Assembly (NCBI RefSeq): GCF_015679265.1
Contig: NZ_CP064942.1
Location: 1,954,001 to 2,018,000 of the forward strand
Reading direction: 5' to 3'
Origin: Pontivivens ytuae
GTDB lineage: Bacteria > Pseudomonadota > Alphaproteobacteria > Rhodobacterales > Rhodobacteraceae
Length of the DNA: 64,000 bases
Shown here in pieces: positions 16,037-25,885 of the stretch. Made by a program: the position numbers and the translations under genes. Within the stretch, counting starts at the first letter, position 1. Every line of letters starts with the position of its first letter. Below the pieces are notes generated by a model, which saw only the letters and a program-made list of their open reading frames with translations, ran no database searches and was not told the origin of the DNA.

Positions 16037-18265
16037 TCAGCGACGGCGGCCGGTCTTGTTCCGCTTGATGCGGGAGCGGGCGAGCTTGCGCTTCGGCGCG
16101 CCCTTCCGCGGCGTGCGGGTCTGCGGCATCGCGCGATCCTCGATGGAGAGGAGCTCCAGCAGCAGACCGCCGGTGACGGGCACAGCCTCGGCAAGCCGCA
16201 CTGTGACCTTCATGCCGAGGCCGATGACGCGTCGGGATTTTTCCGCTGTCAGGGTCTGGGTGTCGGGGTCGTGGTGCCAGTACTCGCGCCCGAGGCGGGA
16301 GATCGGGATCAGGCCGTCCGCCCCCGTCTCGTCGAGCTTCACGAAGAGGCCGAAGCGGGCGATGCCGCTGACCTTTCCCTCGAACTCATTGCCCACGCGC
16401 TCGGACAGGTAAGCGGCAAGGTAGCGGTCGGTCGTGTCGCGCTCAGCGAGCATCGAGCGGCGCTCGGTCTGGGAGATGTGTTCCGCCGTGTCGGGCAGGC
16501 GGTCGACCTCGTCCGGGTCGAGACCGTCATCGCCCCACTTGTGCGCCGAGATCAGGGCGCGGTGCACGATCAGATCGGCATAGCGGCGGATCGGCGAGGT
16601 GAAGTGGGCGTAGCGGGCGAGGTTCAGGCCGAAATGCCCGAAATTCTCCGGCGCGTAGTAGGCCTGCATCATCGAGCGCAGGACGGAGAGGTTGATCATC
16701 TCCGCATGGTCATGGCCCGCACTGTCGTTGAGCAGCGTGTTGAGATGCCGGGTCTTGAGCACCTGCCCCTTTGCCAGTGTCAGCCCCACGCTTTCCACCA
16801 CGTCGCGAAGCTGGTCGAGCTTCTCCGCGCTCGGCTCCTCGTGGACACGGTAGAGGAGCGGTCGGCCCTTCGCCTCCAGCGTTTCGGCGGCGCAGACATT
16901 TGCCAGCACCATGAACTCCTCGATCAGCTTGTGCGCGTCGAAGCGGTCGAGGAAGGCGACGGAGAGCACCTCGCCGCTGTCACTCAGCACGATCTTGCGC
17001 TCCGGCAGGTCCAGCTCCAGCGGCGCGCGGTGGGTGCGGGCGTGGCGCAGCGCGTCGTAGGCTGCCCAGAGCGGGCGGAGAACCCAGTCGAGCAGCGGCT
17101 CGGTGCGGTCCGTCACCTCACCGTCGATGGCCGCCTGCGCCTCCTCGTAGCTGAGCGCGGCGGGGGAGCGCATGAGCGCGCGGGTGAAGCGGTGGCCGAG
17201 CTTCCGCCCATCGGCGTCGAGCACCATGCGAAGTGCGATGCACGGCCGCTCCACCCCCTCGTGCAGGGAACAGAGATCGCCCGACAACTCCTCGGGCAGC
17301 ATCGGTACGACGCGGTCGGGGAAGTAGGTGGAGTTGCCGCGCTTCCGCGCCTCCCGATCCAGCGGCGAGCCGGGTGTGACGTAGTGGGCGACGTCCGCGA
17401 TGGCGACCCAGAGGATGTGACCGCCCGGGTTCTTCGGATCGGTGTCGGGCTCGGCGGCGACGGCGTCATCGTGGTCGCGCGCATCCGACGGGTCGATGGT
17501 GATAAGCGGCAGGTGGCGCAGGTCCTCGCGCTTGCCGAGGGCGACGGGCTTCGCCTTGATCGCCTGCTTGACGACTTCGTCGGGGAAGCTGTCGGGGATC
17601 CCGTGCTCGTGGATCGCGATCAGGCTCACGGATCTGGGAGCGGCGGGGTCGCCCAGCCGCTCGATAACCTTCGCCTTCGGCAGACCCATGCGATCACCGC
17701 GGCCAACGTGCTCCCCCTCCACCAGCTCGCCATCGCGGGCGCCGTTGCGGTCGCCGGGGGCGACGACCCACTCGCGGTCGGACTTCTTGTCGACCGGCAC
17801 GATGCGGCCGCCGAACTCGTGCTGGCGGAAGATGCCGAGCACCTTGGCGGGGCCCGAGCCGATCTTGCGCATGATCCGGCCGGAATAGCCGTCCTCGCCC
17901 CGCTCGATCTTGGTCAGGATGCGGTCGCCGGCGCCGATCGTGGGATCGCCCTTCTTCAGGCGTAGGGCAACACGCGGGACCGCGTCCTCGCCCTCCCAAT
18001 TCTGCGGCTCGGCCCACATGTCGCCGTCCGCGTCCGGCGGCAGAACGCGGAGCACGGTAACAGGCGGCAGCTCGCCGGACTTGCGGAACTGCTTGCGGCC
18101 TTTCTCGATCAGGCCCTCGGCGGCCATCTCGCGCAGCACGCGCTTGAGCTCGACCCGGGCGTTGCCCTTGATGCCGAAGGCGCGGCCGATCTCACGCTTG
18201 CCGCTCGCGCCGGGATGGGCGCGGATGAACTCCAGGATCTCGTCCTTGGTGGGAAAGTCTCTCAT
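16037..18265 (-). CDS. rnr: Ribonuclease R
   Basis: A 742-residue 3'-5' exoribonuclease of the RNase II/R family. The order is an N-terminal winged-helix region (residues 1-70), cold-shock domains, the RNB catalytic domain with IDPSDARDHDDAVAAE (Asp residues for Mg2+) and HFTSPIRRYADLIVHR, then an S1 domain (EFEGKVSGIARFGLFVKL), ending in a Lys/Arg-rich tail. It degrades structured RNA. I chose ATG 18265 (MRDFPTKDEIL); ATG 18274 in the same frame adds three residues. The open frame extends to 18775 over the neighbouring membrane-protein gene, which is not credible. It follows that gene on the same strand. Confidence 0.95.
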   Translation of the reverse strand: MRDFPTKDEILEFIRAHPGASGKREIGRAFGIKGNARVELKRVLREMAAEGLIEKGRKQFRKSGELPPVTVLRVLPPDADGDMWAEPQNWEGEDAVPRVALRLKKGDPTIGAGDRILTKIERGEDGYSGRIMRKIGSGPAKVLGIFRQHEFGGRIVPVDKKSDREWVVAPGDRNGARDGELVEGEHVGRGDRMGLPKAKVIERLGDPAAPRSVSLIAIHEHGIPDSFPDEVVKQAIKAKPVALGKREDLRHLPLITIDPSDARDHDDAVAAEPDTDPKNPGGHILWVAIADVAHYVTPGSPLDREARKRGNSTYFPDRVVPMLPEELSGDLCSLHEGVERPCIALRMVLDADGRKLGHRFTRALMRSPAALSYEEAQAAIDGEVTDRTEPLLDWVLRPLWAAYDALRHARTHRAPLELDLPERKIVLSDSGEVLSVAFLDRFDAHKLIEEFMVLANVCAAETLEAKGRPLLYRVHEEPSAEKLDQLRDVVESVGLTLAKGQVLKTRHLNTLLNDSAGHDHAEMINLSVLRSMMQAYYAPENFGHFGLNLARYAHFTSPIRRYADLIVHRALISAHKWGDDGLDPDEVDRLPDTAEHISQTERRSMLAERDTTDRYLAAYLSERVGNEFEGKVSGIARFGLFVKLDETGADGLIPISRLGREYWHHDPDTQTLTAEKSRRVIGLGMKVTVRLAEAVPVTGGLLLELLSIEDRAMPQTRTPRKGAPKRKLARSRIKRNKTGRRR

Positions 18266-18303
18266 GGGCCGCATGTAGCACGGGCCCTGCGCGAGAACGA
18301 GGG

Positions 18304-18720
18304 TCAGAGCGCCGCGATGGCCCAGCCTGCGGCGAGGATCTGGATGAAATTGATCGCGACCGAGAGGCGGTGGAGCAGATCGAACCGTTTCTTGGCTGTG
18401 GCGTCGCCTGCTAGTTCGCGATCCCGCAGCCGATTGATGGCCGGCATCAGGCCGAAGAGGTTGAGTGCGCCCAGCAGCGACATCGCCAGCAGGACGACGG
18501 CGATCAGCGGCTGCGACAGGCTCAGCACCGCGCCAAGGGCAAAGAGGGCGGCGACCGCGGCGAAGTAGGCCGGAAAGACCTGGCGGATGAACGGCCCCGC
18601 CACCTCGATCGGCAGGCGGATGAAGACGAGCGGCGAGAACAGGAAGGAAAACCCGACCATGCCGCCGAACAGCGTGGCGAGGGTGAGGCTGGATGCAATC
18701 TCGATCATGAGGCGAGACAT
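18304..18720 (-). CDS. DUF4149 (TMEM205-like) membrane protein
   Basis: A 138-residue protein with four predicted membrane helices (SSLTLATLFGGMVGFSFLF, VFPAYFAAVAALFALGAVL, PLIAVVLLAMSLLGALNLF and a C-terminal LSVAINFIQILAAGWAIAAL). The GGMVGFSFLFSPLVF and LHRLSVAINFIQ blocks fit DUF4149, a family related to eukaryotic TMEM205. Function unknown. The start is ATG 18720; a second ATG at 18706 is possible. Same strand as rnr, 38 bases upstream of it. Confidence 0.75.
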   Translation of the reverse strand: MSRLMIEIASSLTLATLFGGMVGFSFLFSPLVFIRLPIEVAGPFIRQVFPAYFAAVAALFALGAVLSLSQPLIAVVLLAMSLLGALNLFGLMPAINRLRDRELAGDATAKKRFDLLHRLSVAINFIQILAAGWAIAAL

Positions 18721-18807
18721 GCGGCGGCGATCCGTGGCGGGCAATGCGGCGGAACGTCCGGCGAGGCCGTCGCATTGGTTGGGCGTGGTGTACCGCAGGA
18801 GGATGCG

Positions 18808-19515
18808 ATGGAGTTCTATGCCCCCAACACGCAGCGGATTGTCGGGCCGGTGGTCATGCTGCCGCAAGAGGGCTCGGCGAGCGGTGGCACGAACCGGCCG
18901 CTCAACTCCTTCGCCATCCTGCGGCCGGGCTATTCGATCCTGCTCGACGCGGCCTATTCGTGGTGCCTCGCCGGGATCCGGCGGCTGGCCGAGGAGGGTC
19001 ATCCACCGCAGGCGCTGGTCCTGTCCCATCGCAACACGGCCGGATCGGGCGACGCGTTCGCCGAGCTCCGCTCGGAGTTCGACATCCCCGTTCTGCTCCA
19101 CCCTGACGATCAGAGGCACGAGGAGGCGCGCGATGCCGGGCCCTACGCCGATCCGGTCGGGGACCCGGCGCTGGAGGAGGCGGGCGTCCGGATGATCCAC
19201 ATGCCCGGCCACACGGACGGGTCGATCATGCTGCATGTCGAGGACGAAGGCGGGATCCTGCTCGCAGGCGACAGCGCCGTCGCGCCCGGCCCGGAGCAGG
19301 ACGCCGAGCCGCCCCGGCTGGAGCGTCCGGTGATGCCCGGCGCCGCCGAGGATCGGTTCATCGCGGAGTGGCAGGAGATCTGGGCCTACGCCCAGCCCGA
19401 CGCGATCCTGCCGCTGCACGGTCACTGCTACCTGAAGCGGGATCTCGGCGACGACGCCTACCGCGCCGCCGTCGAGAACATCTGGACCGGGCCGCCGATG
19501 GATCCGCGCGGCTGA
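18808..19515 (+). CDS. MBL-fold metallohydrolase-like protein
   Basis: A 235-residue protein of metallo-beta-lactamase fold: MPGHTDGSIMLHV and GILLAGDSAV are the third and fourth family motifs, and PLHGHCYLKR the last. The first motif, normally HxHxDH, reads LSHRNTAGSGD, so part of the metal site is missing; activity is uncertain. AGGAGG at 18797-18802 fixes ATG 18808. It is divergent from the DUF4149 gene and convergent with topA. A hydrolase role (lactonase or glyoxalase-II type) is only a family-level guess. Confidence 0.7.
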   Translation: MEFYAPNTQRIVGPVVMLPQEGSASGGTNRPLNSFAILRPGYSILLDAAYSWCLAGIRRLAEEGHPPQALVLSHRNTAGSGDAFAELRSEFDIPVLLHPDDQRHEEARDAGPYADPVGDPALEEAGVRMIHMPGHTDGSIMLHVEDEGGILLAGDSAVAPGPEQDAEPPRLERPVMPGAAEDRFIAEWQEIWAYAQPDAILPLHGHCYLKRDLGDDAYRAAVENIWTGPPMDPRG

Positions 19516-19521
19516 GGCGGG

Positions 19522-22203
19522 TTACTCCGCCGCCTCGCCGGTCGCGGCCTTCTTCTTCGCCGCGGGTTTCTTGGCGGCGGCCTTCTTGGGCCCCGTTTTC
19601 TTCTTCGTCGGCTTCTTTTTGGCCTTGGCGCCCGCCTTCTCCTCGATCAAGGCGAGGGCCTGTTCCATCGTCACGTCCTCGGGCTTCACGTCCTTGGGCA
19701 ACGTGGCGTTCACCTTCTCCCACTTCACGTAGGGGCCGTAGCGTCCCTTCATGACGTTGACCGGCCCGCCGTCGGGGTGGTCACCGAGCGCCTTCAGCGG
19801 CTCGGCCGCCTGCCCTCGCCGACCCGGGTTGAGCTTCTTCTGCTCGATCAGGTCGACGGCCCGGTTCAGGCCGATGGTCAGCACCTCCTCGGGGTCGGAG
19901 AGGTTGGCGTAGATCTTCTTCGGTTTCTCCTTCCCCTCGGTCGGGGCGGTGTGCATTACGTAGGGACCGAAGCGACCGATATTGGCCTCGATCGGGCCAC
20001 CCTCCGGATGGTCGCCGATGAAGCGAGGCAGCTGCAGCCAGTCGAGCGCCATTTCCAGTGTGACGTTCTCCAGCTCCTGACCCTTAGGGACCGAGGCGCG
20101 CTTAGGCTTCGGCACTTCCTCGGTGGGTTCGCCGAGCTGAACGTAGGGGCCGAATCGCCCGGCGCGTAGCGTCACTGGCGTGCCGTGCTCATCCTGGCCG
20201 AGCAGCTTGCCGTCCGGGCCTGCGACATCACCGCCTTCTAGCTCACCCGCGAGCGGCCGGGTGTAGCGGCACTCGGGGTAGTTCGAGCAGCCGATGAACG
20301 CGCCGCCCGAGCGGGCCGTCTTCATCGACAGCCGGCCGATCCCGCAATTCGGGCAGAGGCGCGGGTCGGAGCCGTCCTCCTTCGGCGGGAAAAGGTGCGG
20401 CTCCAGCACCTCGTTGATCTTCTCGAGCACGTCGGTGATCGAGTGCTCCATCGCCTCGTCGAGCGCGGCGTGGAAGTCGCGCCAGAACCGGTCGAGCAGC
20501 TCCTGCCAATCCGCATCCCCGGCGGAGACGTGGTCGAGGTCCTCCTCCAGCTTCGCGGTGAAGTCGTAGCTCACATAGCGGCGGAAGAAGTTCTCGAGGA
20601 AGGCCGTGACCAGCCGGCCCTTGTCCTGTGGAATCAGGCGGTTCTTGTCCTTCCGCACGTAGTCCCGGTCCTGGATCGTCGTGACGATCGAGGCGTAGGT
20701 GGAGGGCCGCCCGATGCCGAGCTCCTCCATCCGCTTGACGAGCGTCGCCTCGGTGTAGCGCGGCGGCGGCTGGGTGAAGTGCTGTTGGCCGAGCACCGCG
20801 CCCTCGCCTGCGAGGATCGCCTTCGTGTCGCCTTCGGAGAGCTTCTTGTGATCCGCGGCGAGCCCGTCGGCGAGCCGCTTCAGCGCCTCGCCCTCCATGA
20901 TCTGGGGCAGCCGCTTCGAATCCTCGTCCTCCGCATCGTCGCGCCCTTCCTCATAGACCTTGAGGAAGCCGTCGAAGGTCACGACCTGGCCGGTGGCGCG
21001 CAGCACGACCTCGCCATCCGTCGAGCCGACATCCACCGTCGTCCGCTCCAGCTTCGCACTCGCCATCTGGGAGGCGATGGAGCGCTTCCAGATCAGGTCG
21101 TAGAGCTTGCGCTGGTCCGCCTCGACGTCGATCTCGTCCGGACCGCGGTTCATCTCGGTCGGGCGGATGCACTCGTGCGCTTCCTGCGCGTTCTTCGCCT
21201 TGTTCTTGTAGAGGCGCGGCTTCTCGGGAACGTAGTTCGTGCCGTAGCGGGCGGTGATCGCCTCACGCGCGCCGGTCACGGCCTCGGGCGCCATGTCGAT
21301 ACCGTCGGTCCGCATGTAGGTAATGTAGCCCGCCTCGTAGAGGCGCTGAGCCACCTGCATGGTCTGCCGCGCACCCCAGGAGAACTTGCGCGACGCCTCC
21401 TGCTGCAGCGTGGAGGTCATGAAGGGCGGCGAGGGGTTGCGGGTCGCCGGTTTCGCCTCGACGCTCAGCACCTTGAGGTCGCGGGAGGCGACGGCGGTCA
21501 CGGCGAGCTCCGCGGCCTCCGCCGTTTCCAGGTCGTAGCGGTCGAGCTTCTTGCCGCCGAGCACCGTCAGGCGCGCTTCGAAGCTCTGGCTGCGGGGCGT
21601 TTCCAGAACGGCGCGGACGGACCAGTACTCGCGTGGACGGAACGCCTCGATCTCCATCTCCCGCTCGACGATGAGCCGCAGGGCGACGGACTGCACGCGG
21701 CCCGCGGATTTCGCGCCGGGCAGGCGGCGCCACAGCACCGGTGAGAGCTTGAACCCGACGAGGTAGTCGAGCGCGCGGCGGGCGAGATATGCCTCCACCA
21801 GCTCCATGTCGACCTGGCGCGGGTTCTTCATCGCCTCGGTCACGGCGGACTTGGTGATGGCGTTGAAGACCACCCGCTCCACCGCCGTGGACTTCTTGAT
21901 CGCGCGGCGCTTGGTCAGCGCCTCCGTCAAGTGCCAGGAGATCGCCTCGCCTTCCCGGTCGGGGTCGGTCGCGAGGATCAGCTTGTCGTCATCCTTCAAC
22001 GCGTCCGCGATGGCGCGGACATGCTTCTGCGATTGGGAGGCCACCTCCCACGTCATCTCGAACCCGTTGTCGGGGTCGACGGAGCCGTCCTTGGGTGGCA
22101 GGTCGCGCACATGGCCGTAGGACGCGAGGACCGTGAAGTCCTTTCCGAGATACTTGTTGATCGTCTTGGCCTTGGCCGGGCTCTCGACAACGACGACTGG
22201 CAT
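19522..22203 (-). CDS. topA: DNA topoisomerase I
   Basis: An 893-residue type IA topoisomerase that relaxes negative supercoils. The Toprim domain opens the protein (VVVESPAKAKTINKYLG) with the acidic triad in ATDPDREGEAISWHL. The catalytic Tyr is in GYITYMRTDGIDM (about residue 296). Downstream come a four-Cys zinc ribbon (CPNCGIGRL and CSNYPECRYTRPL) and three repeats with FGPYV cores (for example GRFGPYVQLG). The C-terminal 40 residues are Lys/Ala-rich, as in other alphaproteobacteria. Length is typical. The start ATG 22203 gives the standard N-terminus. Confidence 0.97.
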   Translation of the reverse strand: MPVVVVESPAKAKTINKYLGKDFTVLASYGHVRDLPPKDGSVDPDNGFEMTWEVASQSQKHVRAIADALKDDDKLILATDPDREGEAISWHLTEALTKRRAIKKSTAVERVVFNAITKSAVTEAMKNPRQVDMELVEAYLARRALDYLVGFKLSPVLWRRLPGAKSAGRVQSVALRLIVEREMEIEAFRPREYWSVRAVLETPRSQSFEARLTVLGGKKLDRYDLETAEAAELAVTAVASRDLKVLSVEAKPATRNPSPPFMTSTLQQEASRKFSWGARQTMQVAQRLYEAGYITYMRTDGIDMAPEAVTGAREAITARYGTNYVPEKPRLYKNKAKNAQEAHECIRPTEMNRGPDEIDVEADQRKLYDLIWKRSIASQMASAKLERTTVDVGSTDGEVVLRATGQVVTFDGFLKVYEEGRDDAEDEDSKRLPQIMEGEALKRLADGLAADHKKLSEGDTKAILAGEGAVLGQQHFTQPPPRYTEATLVKRMEELGIGRPSTYASIVTTIQDRDYVRKDKNRLIPQDKGRLVTAFLENFFRRYVSYDFTAKLEEDLDHVSAGDADWQELLDRFWRDFHAALDEAMEHSITDVLEKINEVLEPHLFPPKEDGSDPRLCPNCGIGRLSMKTARSGGAFIGCSNYPECRYTRPLAGELEGGDVAGPDGKLLGQDEHGTPVTLRAGRFGPYVQLGEPTEEVPKPKRASVPKGQELENVTLEMALDWLQLPRFIGDHPEGGPIEANIGRFGPYVMHTAPTEGKEKPKKIYANLSDPEEVLTIGLNRAVDLIEQKKLNPGRRGQAAEPLKALGDHPDGGPVNVMKGRYGPYVKWEKVNATLPKDVKPEDVTMEQALALIEEKAGAKAKKKPTKKKTGPKKAAAKKPAAKKKAATGEAAE

Positions 22204-22331
22204 GGACGCTCCCTCGATGCGGGTCGACCCCGCGTTGACGCGGGAAAATGGGGACGGGTCTCTGGACTGTCAACGGTTGCCGCAGATGCGGCTCAGCCGA
22301 TCGTGTCGCCCGGTCCATGTCTAAATATGGA

Positions 22332-22362
22332 AGGGCCGACGGTCACTTGTACCGTCGGCCCT
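22332..22362 (-). terminator. Probable terminator of the first dctP-like gene
   Basis: A perfect 12-bp inverted repeat, AGGGCCGACGGT (22332-22343) and ACCGTCGGCCCT (22351-22362), with a 7-base loop, lies just past the stop of the leftward dctP-like gene. The trailing T-run on that strand is weak (TTCCATATTT). Confidence 0.7.
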
Positions 22363-22397
22363 CCGAAAGATGTGGAAAAGAGGATCTACCGGACGTC

Positions 22398-23432
22398 TTA
22401 GAGGCCCGCAGCGCGGCCGGAGGCCGCCTGGATCAGGTCCGCCCCGATCGCATCTTCAAACTGGTCCCACACGGGCAGGAGCGCATCGACCCACGCCTGA
22501 CGCTCTTCGTCGTTCAGCGTGCGGATGACACCGCCATCCTGCAGGATGAGATTGCGGTTCACGTCGGCGAGCTGGTAGGCGAAGCCATTCCGCTCATGCG
22601 TGACCTCGAGGATGATCTGCTCGAGCTCGGCGCGCAGGCCGGGATCCAAGGAGTCCATGAACGCCTCGGAGGTGAACAGCATGTAGGCCAGCACCCCGTG
22701 GTTGGTCTCGGTCACGCCGTCCTGCACGGTGTAGAAGGACTTCGTGTAGATGTTGGACCAGCTGTTCTCCTGCCCGTCGACCTCGCCGGTGGCGAGGGCG
22801 TCGTAGACCTTGGAGAACGACATGGTGATGGTCTCAACCCCAAGCATGTCGTAGTAAACTTCGCCCACAGGGGAGCCGGACAGACGGAAGGTCAGCCCCT
22901 GGACATCCTCGGGCCGGCGGATCGGAACCGTGGCCGACATCTCACGCATCCCGTTCAGCCAGTAGCCGAGGCCGAGGTAACCGTTGAGGGACGCCGCTTC
23001 GAGAATGCTCTCACCCTCGGGCGTGTAGGTGAAGTCGATCAGCTCTTCCATGTTGTCGAACAGGAAGGGAAGATCGAACAGCTGCGCCTGCGGCACGATC
23101 GGGCTCATCTTGGCCAGCGATGGTGCTGCAAAGTGCACTTCGCCATCCAGCATCGCCTGGAAGAGCTCATCGTCGTCTGCGTAGAGCTCGGAGTTCGGGT
23201 AGACGGTCATGCAGGCCTGACCGTTCAGATCGGCATTGATCCGGTCGGCCAGCGCGGTCGCCGCCTCGCCCTTCGGGTGACCCACCGCCGCGGTCACGTG
23301 GGAGAACACCATCTCCAGCTCACCGGGATCGCACGCGGGATTAGATTGAGCCGAAACGGATGCCGCCGACATCGCGGTGGCCAGTAGAACGGTTTTTCCA
23401 ATTAGACGCACGTCTCTCTCCAGCGAAATCAA
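22398..23432 (-). CDS. TRAP transporter solute-binding protein (DctP-type)
   Basis: A 344-residue DctP/TAXI-type periplasmic binding protein. The signal peptide ends near SAASVSAQS (about residue 29). Typical blocks include VFSHVTAAVGHPKGEAATALADRINA, FDLPFLFDNMEELIDF, GLTFRLSGSPVGEVYYDMLG (with the conserved Arg that binds the substrate carboxylate), GEVDGQENSWSNIYTKSFY and HERNGFAYQLADVNR. It should bind an organic acid for a TRAP transporter, but no DctQ or DctM membrane genes are in the window. It is similar to the next gene and ends in its own hairpin, so it is a separate unit. Substrate unknown. Confidence 0.9.
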   Translation of the reverse strand: MISLERDVRLIGKTVLLATAMSAASVSAQSNPACDPGELEMVFSHVTAAVGHPKGEAATALADRINADLNGQACMTVYPNSELYADDDELFQAMLDGEVHFAAPSLAKMSPIVPQAQLFDLPFLFDNMEELIDFTYTPEGESILEAASLNGYLGLGYWLNGMREMSATVPIRRPEDVQGLTFRLSGSPVGEVYYDMLGVETITMSFSKVYDALATGEVDGQENSWSNIYTKSFYTVQDGVTETNHGVLAYMLFTSEAFMDSLDPGLRAELEQIILEVTHERNGFAYQLADVNRNLILQDGGVIRTLNDEERQAWVDALLPVWDQFEDAIGADLIQAASGRAAGL

Positions 23433-23502
23433 AAACCTCGGCGCCAGTTTCCAGAAAAATATGTCGAACAGAAGGCCGACGCGGCACCATGCTTAAGGAA
23501 AC

Positions 23503-23529
23503 AAGGCCCCGCCGCAACGCAGGGGCCTT
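23503..23529 (-). terminator. Terminator of the second dctP-like gene
   Basis: A perfect 8-bp stem, AAGGCCCC (23503-23510) and GGGGCCTT (23522-23529), is followed on the minus strand by TTGTTTCCTT. It separates the two leftward dctP-like genes into two transcription units. Confidence 0.78.
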
Positions 23530-23578
23530 ATCCGGTTCATTTCGTTGCAAATTTTTCTGCAACACTTCGGTACAAATG

Positions 23579-24610
23579 TCAGATGCCGCCCTCGGCGGCC
23601 TGTGCTGCTTGAATCAGGTCGGCCCCGATCTCGTCACGAAACTGGTCGTAGACCGGCGCCAGTGCGGACACCCACGCCTCGCGCTCGTTGTCATCGAGGA
23701 TTCGGATGGTCGCCCCTTCCTGCCGCACGCGGATCTTGTTGAGCTCGCCGAGCTCGAAGGCGAAGCGGTTCCGCTCGTGGGTGACTTCCAGCAGGATCTG
23801 CGCGAGGTCCTCGCGGATGTCGGGCTGCAGCCCCTCCCACCACTCGACAGAGGTGACGACGAGGTAGTCCACGATGCCGTGATTGGTCTCGGTCACGCCG
23901 TCCTGCACGGTGTGGAAGCCCTGGGTGTAGATGTTCGACCAGGTGTTCGCCTGCCCGTCGACGTCACCGCTTTGCAGCGCGTCGAACACGGCGGAGAAGG
24001 CCATCGGGAAGGGCTCGCCGCCCAACGCCTCGATCTGCGCCATCAGCACGGCGGAGCGCTGCACCCGGAACTTCAGCCCGTCGGCATCTGCCGGATCGAC
24101 CAGCGGCACGTTGGCCGAGAGCTGCTTCATGCCGTTGTGCCAGAACTCGAGGCCCAGAAGCCCGTCATCGACCATCGATTCCTTGAGCTCCTGCCCGGCG
24201 TCGGAGTTCTGGAACTCCTCCACGGCGAGGATGTCCTCGAACAGGAACGGAAGGTCGAACACCTGGAGCTGCGGCGTGTACGCCCCGAATTTCGAGAGCG
24301 AGGGCGCGGCCATCTCGACCTCGCCGCGCAGCATGGCGGGCAGCACGTCGTCGTCGTTGAAGAGCTGCGAGCGCGGATAGACCTCCATGCAGGCGCGGCC
24401 GTCCATCTCCTCGTTCACGCGGGTCTGGAGCAGCAGCGCCGCCTCGCCCTTCGGGTGACCCGTCTCGGCCGTCACGTGGCTGAAGCGGATGAGGATCTCG
24501 CCCGGATCGCACTGTGCGAAAACTGGCGTGGATAACGCAATGAAACCGAGGCAGAGCCCCGCAAGAGCTTGGCGTGACACGATTGGAACCCCCTCCAGTG
24601 TCTTGTTCAT
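23579..24610 (-). CDS. TRAP transporter solute-binding protein (DctP-type), paralogue
   Basis: A 343-residue DctP-type protein clearly paralogous to the preceding gene: FSHVTAETGHPKGEAALLLQ, FDLPFLFEDILAVEEF, GLKFRVQRSAVLMAQIEALGG, GDVDGQANTWSNIYTQGFH and HERNRFAFELGELNK align block by block. The signal peptide ends near TPVFAQ (about residue 32). I chose ATG 24610; the open frame upstream to 24733 lacks signal-peptide character. The two proteins differ around the substrate pocket, so they may bind different acids. No transporter membrane subunits are adjacent. Divergent from pyrB, with about 130 bases between. Confidence 0.9.
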   Translation of the reverse strand: MNKTLEGVPIVSRQALAGLCLGFIALSTPVFAQCDPGEILIRFSHVTAETGHPKGEAALLLQTRVNEEMDGRACMEVYPRSQLFNDDDVLPAMLRGEVEMAAPSLSKFGAYTPQLQVFDLPFLFEDILAVEEFQNSDAGQELKESMVDDGLLGLEFWHNGMKQLSANVPLVDPADADGLKFRVQRSAVLMAQIEALGGEPFPMAFSAVFDALQSGDVDGQANTWSNIYTQGFHTVQDGVTETNHGIVDYLVVTSVEWWEGLQPDIREDLAQILLEVTHERNRFAFELGELNKIRVRQEGATIRILDDNEREAWVSALAPVYDQFRDEIGADLIQAAQAAEGGI

Positions 24611-24741
24611 GGTCCGGATGGCCGTGCCTCCCGCGAGAGTATGCGCACCCACTTTCTTATACTTAGAGTGGAATTGCGGCACGACCGTTGCTCCGTGCCG
24701 GGTCTCCTGCCATAACACCTGCCGCAGGGACAAGGCATAGC

Positions 24742-25659
<918 letters not shown>

Positions 25660-25685
25660 GCGGGCGCCCCTTCCTTTCTTTGCGC

Positions 25686-25866
25686 GGCGGCCCCCTCCCT
25701 GTCCCTCCCCCGCAGGCGAGAGAGGGGACGCAGCAGGCGGGCCGTGGGGTTCCGTCTCCGGTATGGCACCAGTCCGCGCGGGCGGAGCGCCCCCGTTCGG
25801 ATGACATCCAAAGCCATCATCCTGCGTTCCTCCCCCTGGCGGGGGGAGGACAGGAGGGGGGCCGCC
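25686..25866. repeat. MITE-like inverted-repeat element between pyrB and pyrC
   Basis: About 181 bases between pyrB and pyrC behave as one structured element. Both ends start GGCGGCCCCC when read inwards, and the similarity runs for about 50 bases with few mismatches: left arm about 25686-25735, right arm about 25816-25866. The right arm contains a perfect CCTCCCCC/GGGGGAGG hairpin (25829-25849), and GGATGA/TCATCC pairs lie further in. No credible gene is inside. The pyrC ribosome-binding site (GGAGG, 25875-25879) lies just outside. No target duplication is visible at the ends. Confidence 0.65.
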
Positions 25867-25885
25867 ATAGGAGCGGAGGCTGCAC

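Noticed and set aside
23544-23563. GTTGCA/TGCAAC inverted repeat near the end of the second dctP-like gene.
   Set aside because: Short stem close to a better hairpin at 23503-23529 that already explains termination.
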